From Choanephora cucurbitarum (lineage: Eukaryota > Mucoromycota > Mucoromycetes > Mucorales > Choanephoraceae): a DNA stretch of 64,000 nt. A program made the translations under genes and the position numbers. Below are positions 48,965 to 59,300 of this stretch, piece after piece (the first letter of the stretch is position 1; every line of letters begins with the position of its first letter). Where the stretch lies: the NCBI GenBank assembly GCA_025331435.1, contig JAIWNI010000074.1, forward strand, positions 1-64,000, in the 5' to 3' direction. The notes under the pieces were generated by a model that did not search any database, was not told where the DNA came from, and worked only from the letters and a program-made list of their open reading frames with translations.

Positions 48965-49994
48965 TCTGCCGGATAGACAATCTATGCAAGAAAAGGGTAA
49001 AAAAAAAGTGTATACTCGTTTCCAAAGTCACTACTTGAAATTTATACAGTTTTTACACTGTAGTCTATTGCAGTTTAGATTCAGCTAAATCGAATTCTGA
49101 TCCAAACGAATAAAACATAAGTTAAATGCAGAACAAGCATACATCTTCAGTAGAATGCATTGCAAAGCTCAGTTTATCTTTGTGGTATTAGGCGACCCTG
49201 CTTTTGATTCGATGATTCGATTTTTGACAAGAAAAGCTCTGAAAGAGTGGCATTGGCGGCTTTAGTCCTCTTTCCTGTTCTGCTGTAGTTTCGAATTTTT
49301 TCTAAGTAATCGCCAAGTAAAAATGTGTTCATCTTTCACCATGGGTCTATCTCATTCTAACACAGCTAAATAGGCAAAAAGAAAACGACATGATCCGTAC
49401 AGTTATCTTAAGAAAATGCGAAATTGCAAGGTTTATATCGTTTTTAAACACTCTTTTAACATCCTTCCTCCTACCACCATCAACTCAAGGCTTTCAAGAT
49501 CAACCCCTAATAGACAAAGAAGATAGAGTAATTCGGCAGCTAAAAGAATCAATTTGTACAACCCTTATGGTTCAGTTTTACAAGAACAAGGCCATCTTTT
49601 CTTTCGACTCCATCAACTGTGTTCAGAATTTGTCATTCGGCATGAGTTTGCCTTCCGTTGTTCATCAACAAACAAGCATATAGATTAGTCGCGATCAATA
49701 AAGTTGCAATGATTTTTTACTTAAGAACATACTTTTGAAAGTCAAATCCTTTAAACTAAAGTAGATCAGGTAACTTTAATTTGTCTTGCTGATCAACTTG
49801 CTGCAACAATTAAAGGTCTGAGTTTTATAAAAAATATATGCCTCTTTTTGACAGATGAGTCATGAACACTCAAGCCTTGAACAAATCGGCGCTTCAAGTT
49901 GATTATCTCTTATATCTCTCAAATCTCTCTCTTCATCTTCTTTTTCTCTCTTTTTATCGTTTGAGCCTGTATACACACACAAAAACCCATCACC
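48965..49994. other. Divergent intergenic region
   Basis: Between RAE1 and ARG7. A 97-codon frame at 49390-49683 shows no family resemblance. The 80 bases before 49995 are strongly T/C-rich (CTCTCTCTTCATCTTC type), a likely ARG7 promoter. Confidence 0.5.
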
Positions 49995-51371
49995 ATGTTC
50001 CGCCTCAGTTCCACTCGCTTCAGTTCGCACATTCAGCGTCGCTTATACTCTACAAGCTATGAACACCTCAGTGCTCGTAAACAATCTTTAATCTCCAGCT
50101 CAGGTCTATACCCTACTGGTTTCCGTGCTAGTGGTGTTCCCGCCTTTATCAAAAAGAACAAGAACAAGGATGTTGCCCTTGTTGTCTCGGAGCTTCCTTG
50201 TTCAGGCGCTGCTGTCTTTACTACCAACAAATTTCAAGCAGCTCCTGTACTTGTCAGTAAAGAGACCTTGGAAAACAACAACGACAAACTGTACGCTGTC
50301 GTGACCAACTCAGGTTGTGCTAACGCTGTCACTGGCGCTCAAGGTATTTTGGATGCCAAGAAGATGCGGTCTATTATGGACGAACTCGTCAACCAACCCA
50401 ACAGCGCTTTGACCATGTCTACTGGTGTTATTGGACAAAACTTGCCCATGGATAAGATTGAATCAGGTATCCGCGATGCCTTTGGCAAGCTGTCTGCTGA
50501 TCATCAAGAGGGTTGGATGAACGCTGCCGAAGCTTTCATGACAACAGATACATTTCCCAAGTTGAGATCAAAGGAGTACAGTTTGCAAGGACAGGCATTC
50601 CGTATGGCAGGTATCTCTAAGGGAGCTGGTATGATCCATCCCAACATGGCTACTTTGCTGGGTTTTATGGTAACAGATGCCTATGTCAAGCCTGAGCTTC
50701 TCCAAGAGGCCTTGAAGTACGCTGTTGACAGAAGTTTCAATTCTATCAGTGTAGATGGTGATATGAGTACAAACGACACTATTTCCGTCTTGGCTAATGG
50801 TGCCAGCCAAGTCCGTATTGAATCAAAAGGAGCTGACTATGAAGCCTTTAGAGATCATTTGACTGCCTTTGCTGCTGAATTAGCTCAATTAGTTGTTCGT
50901 GATGGTGAAGGTGCTACTAAGTTTGTTACTATCCATGTTACTGTATGTTTTCTGCCTTTCTTTATGTAGCTCTGTATGTGATTAATCCATTAGTTTTTAT
51001 AGGGCGCTGAATCATTCGAAAGTGCTAAGCAAGCCGCTTCTCATATTTCTACATCGATGTTGGTTAAGTCTGCTTTATATGGTCAAGATGCTAACTGGGG
51101 TAGAATCTGTGCTAGCCTTGGTCACAGTGGCATTGATGTAGATCCAAAGCAAGTTAGTGTCACGTTTGTTCCCGCAGATGGTACTGAAAACCTAAAATTG
51201 ATGGTTAAGGGTGAACCTGAAAAGGTAGACGAAGAAAGAGCTTTAGAGATTCTTAAGATGGAAGATTTGCAAATCCAAGTTGATCTTGGATTAGGCAGTA
51301 GCGAAACCAAATTCTGGACTTGTGATTTGAGTCATGAATATGTCAGCATTAATGCTGATTATCGTTCTTAA
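49995..51371 (+). CDS. ARG7: Mitochondrial ornithine acetyltransferase / N-acetylglutamate synthase (ArgJ type)
   Basis: Two exons (49995-50942 and 51003-51371) give 438 residues. The N-terminus ([19 protein letters not shown]) is basic and Ser-rich, a mitochondrial targeting peptide. The ArgJ fold carries the self-cleavage site in [20 protein letters not shown], where the protein cuts itself between Ala and Thr so that Thr becomes the nucleophile of the beta subunit. Other conserved blocks are [25 protein letters not shown] and [10 protein letters not shown]. The enzyme recycles the acetyl group from N-acetylornithine to glutamate in the mitochondrial arginine pathway; some members also use acetyl-CoA. 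The sequence looks complete. Confidence 0.95.
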
Positions 51372-52538
51372 ACAAGAACTCCTATTTATTGTACATTGTT
51401 TCTGAAAATTTAGTGCACACTGGAAGAATCAGATTGCATCAACAGAAAATAAAGATTGCACGTTTTTATAAAAGAATATTTGGAAAGATGTTTGTTTGGA
51501 AGCAAACCGTGATACACAGAGTGCTTGAAATCATGAGGGTGGTAACGATAATTGAAACAATAAAGAACAGAGTTGACGGACCGTAATGGCTGCGTATGTA
51601 GTACATCAGTCATACGAATGTTGCGTGAATAACAACTATGCACTGCGTACTTTGATCCAGAAAGCTAAAAGACAAAGGCAACAGAATGAAGGAAAATCGC
51701 AAATCATGACAAAAAAGTAAAGAAACATTGAGTCAGAATATCAGCAGAATTCACAAAGTTCGTCTAAATCTATACTGTACCAGCAAAGTTGTATTGAGTA
51801 TGATACCAAAGTTGCAAGTATACTCAAATAAAGAAAACTACTTTCTTTGGTTAGCATTTGAAGTGAAAGAGGACTACTCTTCTCTAAAATTTATCAGTTA
51901 TTCTCATTTTGATCTTCATTCAATTCTCGTTGTTCCAAGATAAAAGATTTGCCCTAGTTATCTCATCCGTTCTCTTTTAATTCGATTATTTTGCATTGTC
52001 CGAATAGAAGCAAGTCCACTTCCTGTCAACAATTACTCTGATATATTACCTTTCACTAAAAGACTACTGTCACATCCAAGAGTTTGATAAATCGTGTTAC
52101 CATTATTTTTTAAGAGTATGATTGTCAGAAATAACTGTTAGAACTGGATTCATCGAATTTTTCTATTCACTAAGACAACATAAAACACTTGTTAAGAGAA
52201 GCCACGACTCACTATAACACAAAGGAAGTATCCGTAATGAATGCGTTGATGACTATAGCTATTTCAACATTTCAAGTATTTGCCTAAAGAAAATTGGACC
52301 AACTCATTTCTTTTTTCTTCTTGCAGTCATTCTATCTTGATCCTATTTCCCAGGCACCAGAGAAAATACGATAACTGAGGGACATTATTGAATACAAACA
52401 CAAGAATTCAATATGGATTGCAATTTATGGCTTGTTTCGAAAGCATAGCTTACGATGTGGTTATAATGGGAAATACATTTGAATGTTTATACACATAGAC
52501 TGGTTGCCATTAATGAGGTTGGAGTAGGGAGGTATGAA
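51372..52538. other. Convergent intergenic region
   Basis: Between the 3' ends of ARG7 and the SET protein gene. Short frames only (up to 77 codons), none recognisable. Confidence 0.5.
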
Positions 52539-53966
52539 TCAGAGATGAGTTTGAAAGTAAAGATATTGTTGAAGCCATCGTTTCTTTGGTGGTTGATGGT
52601 GACTTGGAAGAGGCTCTTTTTTTGGAATATTTTGTAGACTATGATTTTCATCCTCGTCAGATGAAAAGATAGCTGTTTTCTTTTTGGACACAGGTGGACG
52701 TTTGCGCTTCTTTGTAGTCTTAACCATACTGACCTGCAATGCATCTTTGAGATAGGCTATTAGACACTCACTTTTGTCCCTACAGGCACAATCACCGAAT
52801 TCTGTCGTAATTGTTTCTATTACTTTTTTTAATGCTTCCCTTTCGTCAGGCATGATGTCGACTTGGTAGCTATTGTTTTGAAAAAAGTCTTGGCTCTTTT
52901 GATACATTATTACCTTACGTCCCCAATCCCAACCAATAGTGATCTCTTCACCACGCTCGACTTCCTCTTGTGTATAGATCCCTAAATGAATGGTCTGATC
53001 ATGACTATTGTGTGGCAAGATAATACTTTTGAGTTCTGCGTTTGGACTACATGAACGACGAACATATCGTGTATCGTTTCCCATCAGGCGAGCATCAATG
53101 CAGATATCAAAGGCGCGATAGAAGAAGACATGAGGTAGAGGTGTGCCCAACAAGCTGTATCGGTTGGCTGGATTATTTCGGTAAGTTGATTTTCTAACAA
53201 GTTCACCTGTGATTTCCATGAGATACCGCTGTTCTGGAATATGGGTATCAGCAAAGAGACCTTTCACCATGTTGTGAGATGGGCGCAGTAAATTTTTTCG
53301 AAGCGGCTTGACTGTGGCTCGAGGGATGACAGGTAGCAACAAATCCGATTCCATCACGACGATTGATTCTAGACCACGTTGGGAGGTAGGTGAAATGGTA
53401 GGTTTTGTAGAAGATCTATAGAACTCCATCCATTGTCGCTGGATTTCTTTGAACAAGTCTGTCACCACTTCTTCTTTTACTATGCATTTATTCAGGCGAG
53501 ACTGTTTTTTTCTAGGTGGGTTGTCAACTTCACTTTCTTCAGATGATGAAGAATACGTGAGAGAAAGTAGTTTTTTCCTTTGACGAGAGGCTAACCAAAG
53601 TGTGAGTCTTATTTTTTTTTATCTGGTAGGTTAGCTAATTTTTTGTTTATTCTTGTTGCTGTCTTTACCTGCTTCAATAGATAACCTGCGACGACCATGG
53701 TTACGGTCACTTGATTTTCTTGTGCAGTGAGAACATAGATAATGTTCTGGTATTTTATTCTTTTTAATCTTGACACATTCTGCATGCTGCCATTTCTCAC
53801 ACTGTTCGCATTGAATTGTGAATCCATCGTCACTTGAGTCACTGCAAATACATTGGATAACATCGTCTTCTGAGTCATGATCACTGCTGGTTATTCTATC
53901 TGTCGTGTTTTGAGTGTGTTTTGATTTCTGAGAATGTGTGAGCAGTTTGGGCTTTGGCTTGGACAT
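52539..53966 (-). CDS. PHD finger and SET domain protein (Set3/MLL5-like)
   Basis: The main exons are 53673-53966 and 52539-53559 or close to it, with splicing from IEAA into SRQRKKLLSL. Near the N-terminus is a PHD finger, CICSDSS...CEQCEKWQHAEC...YLCSHC, with the Cys4-His-Cys3 pattern. The SET domain follows: YLMEITGEL, FYRAFDICIDARLMGN, RYVRRSCSPNAEL and EITIGWDWG. In active SET enzymes the central block is RFINHSCxPN; here it is RYVRRSCSPNA, and the catalytic Tyr region is altered, as in Set3 and MLL5. Those proteins read H3K4 methylation and act in histone-deacetylase complexes, so a chromatin scaffold role is likely. The C-terminus is Lys-rich. Confidence 0.82.
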
Positions 53967-54407
53967 TTTATCTGGTTGAATAGTTGAAAGAAATTCATAA
54001 AAAGAAAAAGAAAAAGACCTTTGATAGTTGATGTTTTTCTTTTTTCTTTTCTTTTTTATAGGAGTTTATATAAACTAATTTCTTTAAAGAGAAAGACAGA
54101 GAAGAAGGAAAACAAAGAGCTCTTTAAGCGCGCATAAAAAATAGAAATTGGAGGAAGGGTTAAGTGTAATGGAAAGAATAATGAAAATACAAACAAACTA
54201 AAGACAAAGAAAGAGCAAAACATCAACTAAAAATCTTGAAGCATTTCTCTTCATTTTACTCTTTCTTCACTTTTCCTCGGACAAATAAATCGTAATTCAA
54301 TTTCCGGATAATTACCGGACACATAGAAAAGAAACAACATGCATAACAGCTCCTTTAACCAAAAAGAAAAAAGGGATGATATTTCATATAAAGTGGTATA
54401 AAGGTTG
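53967..54407. other. Intergenic region
   Basis: Holds the SET-gene promoter with A/G-rich runs on the + strand (T/C-rich in the gene's sense) and the 3' flank of the next gene. No gene is seen. Confidence 0.45.
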
Positions 54408-54683
54408 TTAGAGTTGCTTGTATGATTGGAGTTGGTTCTTTTTCTTTTCTAGTACACGAGCAGCATCTTCTAAAAATTTTTCTTGCTGTTCCTGCGTATA
54501 CTGTAGTCCTGGAAGAGATTCCAATACTTGCTTTGCGTGCTCAAACTTTTCTTCTAACTGAGTTACTGATTTGCCAACAGCATCAGGATTGTTGCCATTT
54601 AGTAAGAGATCGACAATCTGGTTGAATTCTTGAGCAAAAGAAAAGTCTGACTTCTTGAATGAGGGATTCTGTAGAGATTCCAT
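54408..54683 (-). CDS. Small coiled-coil protein, likely Mediator subunit 9
   Basis: A single exon of 91 residues. The protein is helical: FSFAQEFNQIVDLLL, then KSVTQLEEKFEHAKQVLESLPGL, then TQEQQEKFLEDAARVLEKKKNQL. The helix-LPGL-helix plan with a trailing Leu/Lys coiled coil and the size fit Med9 (Cse2), a subunit of the Mediator middle module that links activators to RNA polymerase II. Such short coiled coils are easily mistaken, so the name is tentative; the reading frame itself looks real from its even codon use and start context. Confidence 0.6.
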   Translation of the reverse strand: MESLQNPSFKKSDFSFAQEFNQIVDLLLNGNNPDAVGKSVTQLEEKFEHAKQVLESLPGLQYTQEQQEKFLEDAARVLEKKKNQLQSYKQL

Positions 54684-54914
54684 ATGTGAAGTTTTAAGAA
54701 AAGGAACAAAATAAAAAAAAAGAATTCAACAGTCTCATTCTTTTCTAAAGCCAAAGAAACAAGCAAATACACTGACCCCGAACACCTTTCTTGCTTTTGA
54801 GTTCAGGCATAAAGGTGGGTGTATTGAAGGCAACTTCAGGATATGCTCTTTTTTATTATTAGTGGCCCTTGATAGGTATATATTCAGAATATAAAAAAGA
54901 AAAAATAAATTAGT

Positions 54915-55720
54915 ATTTAGTTAGGCCACCTTTTTGGTCGATAGCCATTTGACATTTATCCTTTATACTATCCACTAAGCGAACGAGTAGTTCCTCGCTA
55001 ATCTTACTCTATATCTTCTAAAGTGATTTCTTTGGTTCCTCAATATTGTGGATGTTAGGCCACTTGTTTTTCATCCGAAGCCCAAGAGCCCACCGTAAAT
55101 ACTCGATTGCATTTAAGTCTGGACTTTGTGCAGACTAGTAGTCAAATCCCTTTGGTAATTTCCATGCATAAGCTAGGTTGTTTGTATGAACAGTAGCATC
55201 ATCTTCTTGGGAAAAAAGCATGAGCCATCCATAGCTTGTGTTTCGAAATCATGGTTTTCTTAGACAAGACATCAATATATGTTGCCTGATCTGTTGAACC
55301 ATATACATGCACGAGAGGGCCACACCACCTCTCCAGAAGCAACCCCACACCGTAACACTGCTTTTTTTATTTGGCAGAAGGAATGGTCAGTTCTTCTTTG
55401 TAATTCTGCCCAACGCAACGAAGCTCTCACCAGATCCTCAATTATGTTAATTTGAATCAATGTGCGATAAAGTATTCAGATTCTCATCAAAACATACAAG
55501 TGGTTGCAATGCTAGACCTTTTATAGTCTAGACAGCAGCAAACTGTCGCAAAAGTCAGAATGAAGGTTTTGCATTATGTTGTTCAGACAAAGTATTATGC
55601 CACTTTGGAAAAAGGTTAAAGAAGCTTTTTTGGAAAGGGTAATCGTCGTTTCATTGAGAGATTTATGCAAGCATAAGAATAAGAAACAAGGGTGCTTTGT
55701 TGACACCAATTATAGGGTTC
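54915..55720 (-). pseudogene. Decayed Tc1/mariner-like transposase
   Basis: Minus-strand scraps in changing frames include CGPLVHVYGSTDQATYIDVLS (about 55240-55320), a relic of the D-D-A-T-V-H-T second-Asp block near 55200, SAQSPDL-like text near 55120-55140 (the Q-S-P-D-L-N-x-I-E block) and HPQYRGTKEITL. Stops and shifts are frequent. This is the DDE half of a Tc1/mariner transposase and differs from the relic at 29720-29960. It lies just left of the Ty3/Gypsy element. Confidence 0.65.
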
Positions 55721-56052
55721 AAATCGAGAATCTCAAAGGGAAATTCTAAGGAGACGAAGACACCGCTAGTAACGCTTAGCATTGCTTTAATCAAACATCT
55801 TGTTGAGAATTCCAATGCTCTTACTAAAATTCTGCATTAAAGTGTGTTTCATGTGGGCGATTTGCTATATTGTATACAGCGAGCGAGGTTTGCAAGGTGT
55901 CAAAAAGTGTTTTATCAGAACTTGAGTTCAAATACCAATGATTAGATGGGAGATAATTCCCAAAAGGCCAAGAAGAGCATTTGAACCGATCGACTAAATT
56001 TTGGACATTCTCAGTATATAAATCTGGGATATTTGTAGTCTTTGTAGAGTAT
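55721..56052. other. Flank of the Ty3/Gypsy element
   Basis: AT-rich sequence with no gene. It ends AGTAT, which is repeated at the other end of the retrotransposon and fits the target duplication. Confidence 0.45.
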
Positions 56053-56381
56053 TGAAATATTGGGATTTGTTTCGGATTGGATTTGGAGATAGAATTTAAC
56101 TAGTCTGTAATATATTTAAGATAATATATATAGTAAAAAGCTTTATTGGATAAGTATATGATATGATATTGATATTGTAAAAAAAAATGGCTTACTTTTT
56201 CTAATTCTCGAGTTATGTTTGAGACAAAATCCGAAGAAAGAACAAAGTAATAAAATAAAGGATAAATATATAAAGGATTGTACTATAGGTGTAACAGATA
56301 CACAAGAAGACAGAGAAGTAACCAGAAAAGAAAAGGGCAAATCGATGATTCCCTAAATACACACCATTTTACCACCTTTCA
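56053..56381 (-). repeat. 3' LTR of the Ty3/Gypsy element
   Basis: On the element's strand it starts TGAAAGGTGGTAAAATGG and ends CAATATTTCA, the TG...CA ends of LTRs. It contains a TATA-like AT-rich block. A small 65-codon frame inside occurs identically in the other LTR and is not a gene. Confidence 0.92.
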
Positions 56382-56395
56382 GTCATCCCCCTCTT
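56382..56395 (-). other. Polypurine tract
   Basis: On the minus strand the bases before the 3' LTR read AAGAGGGGGATGAC. This purine run is the expected primer site for plus-strand DNA synthesis. It overlaps the end of the Gag-Pol stop region. Confidence 0.75.
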
Positions 56396-59300
56396 AAGCC
56401 TTGAATATATTTAATGCTTGATTCTTTCTTGCATTAAATTTCTTCAAATGGTTGCCATTGACTGCTCTCTTAATCTTTTGACCTTGATGATTCATCAAGA
56501 TATATGTATTGTTGTGAAATTTGCCTAGGATTACATATACGTGGTCTTGGTAGTTTGCATCCAGCTTATTCTTCTTGATTGCTTTGGTCCTAATAACTTG
56601 ATCACCAATTTCTAATTTGGTCTTCGCTGCTTCTTTCCTTTCTTGACGAGCAAAATACGCTTCTTCATCACCCAGTCTCTTGTCCAACAATAAGTACAGT
56701 CTTTCTATACCTAGTTTTCTACCAAGTGTTTGCAATGGATCGTTATCTGTTGACCTAGGCGGTACTCCATATAGGGCTTCGAAGGGTGATATACCAAATG
56801 TCTTGTGAACTTTCGTTCGATAGGCGTACAATATGACCGGCAGGTATGTGTCCCAATTCTTAGGATTATTTTCCACCATTTTCCTGATACCTCGGACCAA
56901 GACCCCGTTCAAATGTTCTACTTTTCCGTTTGTTTGTGGATGATATGGTGCTGCGAACTGGTGAGTTGTGTTGACGAACTGGACGAATTTTTCTACTTCT
57001 TCGCTTGTAAAGTGGGTGCCGTTATCGGATAATAACTTTGCACTGGGACCAAAGTTACAGAAGATGTCTTCGTACAAGAACTTCACCGTAGTATCAGAAT
57101 CGGCTCTTCTTACTGCCTTGGCGATAGGCCAACCGGTATAGTATTCCACTGCGGTAATGATATACTTGTTTTTTCTGTCACTGGTGGGAAATGGCCCCAC
57201 ATAATCTATGGCAAACCTTTCAAATAGGTTCTTAATTGGAACGATCCCTTTTGATTCTAATTTGTTGGGCAAATAAGAATGAATTTGACATTCTTCGCAA
57301 GTCTTGACGTATTCTTTTACTGTCTGGTAAGCTTCCGGCCACCAATATTGGCTGTACAGACGTTGCCAGGTTGCTTCCTGACCAAAATGGCCATGTCCAT
57401 CGTGCACTTCTTTCAATATCTTCTCCCTTTCTTCATAGGTGGGCACCTTCACGTATCTATCACCAACTTTGCGTAACAACGACTTTTCTTTTCCTAATCT
57501 AAACCTGGAGAGATTTCGATGTTTCTTGTCACCAGTATTTTCTCCATTTGCTTCTTTTTGTAATGCCTCATGTATTTGTGCTAAGTGAGTCTCATATCTT
57601 TCTTCTACTCTTTCAATCAACCAAGAATTGTATAGATGGTAGTCGGGTGATTCTTCATCTCCTTCTTCTAGTTTCATAGGCGGGTAACGTGACATAACGT
57701 CAGCAGCGATGTTCCTCTTCCCAGGCAAGTGCTGTACTTGGTATTTGAATTCTTGTACTGCTACTATCCATCGTTGCAGACGGCTACCCGGATTTGATTT
57801 TGTAAACAAATATTTTACTGCGGTGCTGTCTGTAAGGATAACCAGCTCTTTATCCAACACATATCTTCTCAACCTGGACAACGCAAACACCAATGATAGA
57901 CACTCCTTTTCAACCGTAGGGTAATTGGATTCTGTAGGGGTCAACTTTCGTGAGAGGAAACAGACGGGTCTGTCTTCCATTATTTCTTGATCCCATTGCA
58001 CCAGCACGGCTCCTATACCTAGATCACTAGCATCACAATATAACTTGTATTGTGCCTTAGGATTTGGATACTTCAATTGTGTTGCATTACCAATAGCATT
58101 CTTAACTTCTTCAAAGGCTTCCTGGTGTTTTCGTTCCCATACAAACTTTGCGGCTTTCTTTAGAAGATCGTTCAAGGGACTAATTATATCGCTGAAACAA
58201 TTGATATGGCGTCGATAAAAACCTGCTAAGGCGGAGAAGGCTCTAATGTCTGTTTTGTTTCTGGGCACAGGGAAGGCTATGACTTTATCTATATTTGCTT
58301 GACACGGCGCGATTCCTTGACTGGATATAGAGAACCCAAGGACTTCGACCTCCTTGTTTGCAAATTGAGCTTTGGATGGTTTTACTGTCATATTCACTTC
58401 TGCTAATCTTTTTAACACCATAGCAATATGCTGTAAATGTTCGTCAAATGTCTTCGAGTATATAGTTATATCATCGATATACGTCGTAACGAATTGATCA
58501 ATAAAGTCTTGCATCGCCAGATAAATGGCCCTAGAGAAGCAAGCAGGTCCATTCACAATCCCAAAAGGCATGACTTTGTAAGAATAACAACCCCACGGTG
58601 TAGTCATAGTCAGTTTGTGTATGCTGTCATCTTCAACTTGGATTTGGTTGAACCCTTTCAGAAGGTCTATTGTTGTGAAATATTTTGCACCTGCATATGA
58701 CTCCATTAGGTGCGTTATAGATGGCAGAGGCCATGGATCCCTTTTCGTGATCGCATTCAATTCTTGGAACTGTACTACGAGTCTCCTTTCTTTCGTGTTC
58801 TTTTTTCCAACATACATGACAGGGAAAGCCCATCCGAAAGAATTTTTGCCTTCCTTGTTTGGGAGATGCATTGTAGGGACAATTTGACCGGTCTTCAACA
58901 TTTTGTCAAGTTCCATTTTCAAGTCTTCTAGCTCGGAGTGCGACATGTATTTATTCGGTTTCTTGAGTATTGGTTGGTGGTCTCCTGTTTCGATGTGCAA
59001 TTTTACTAGATGGGTTTGTTTAAGATCATTATAATCTATTCCAAATACCACTAGGTAGTCCTTGAGTATGTTCAATAATTGATGCTTCTGATTCTCGTCC
59101 AATTCAATACATTCTCCTATTTTTGTCTCCAATACTTGTGTTTTCACTTCATCTGATGTGGGTTCAGTTGGATCCAATGGAACAATTGCCTGGTCATTAT
59201 ATCTTTCATTAGCCATAGTGTAGTATGTTTCACCCTCATCTTTACAAGGAATAACAAGGTAACTTTCGTAATAGGAGTCATATGTATCGTCCTCAGTAGA

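Noticed and set aside
49390..49683. 97-codon open frame on +
   Set aside because: No family resemblance, no T/C-rich leader of its own and odd composition; probably chance in the RAE1-ARG7 intergenic region.
54740..54850. Possible short exon on - (MPELKSKKGVRG)
   Set aside because: A few open codons precede the Med9-like gene but no intron joins them to it and the text is too short to judge.
55710..55735. B-box-like GGGTTCAAATCGA
   Set aside because: No A box or foldable tRNA precedes it; it falls in transposase relic DNA.
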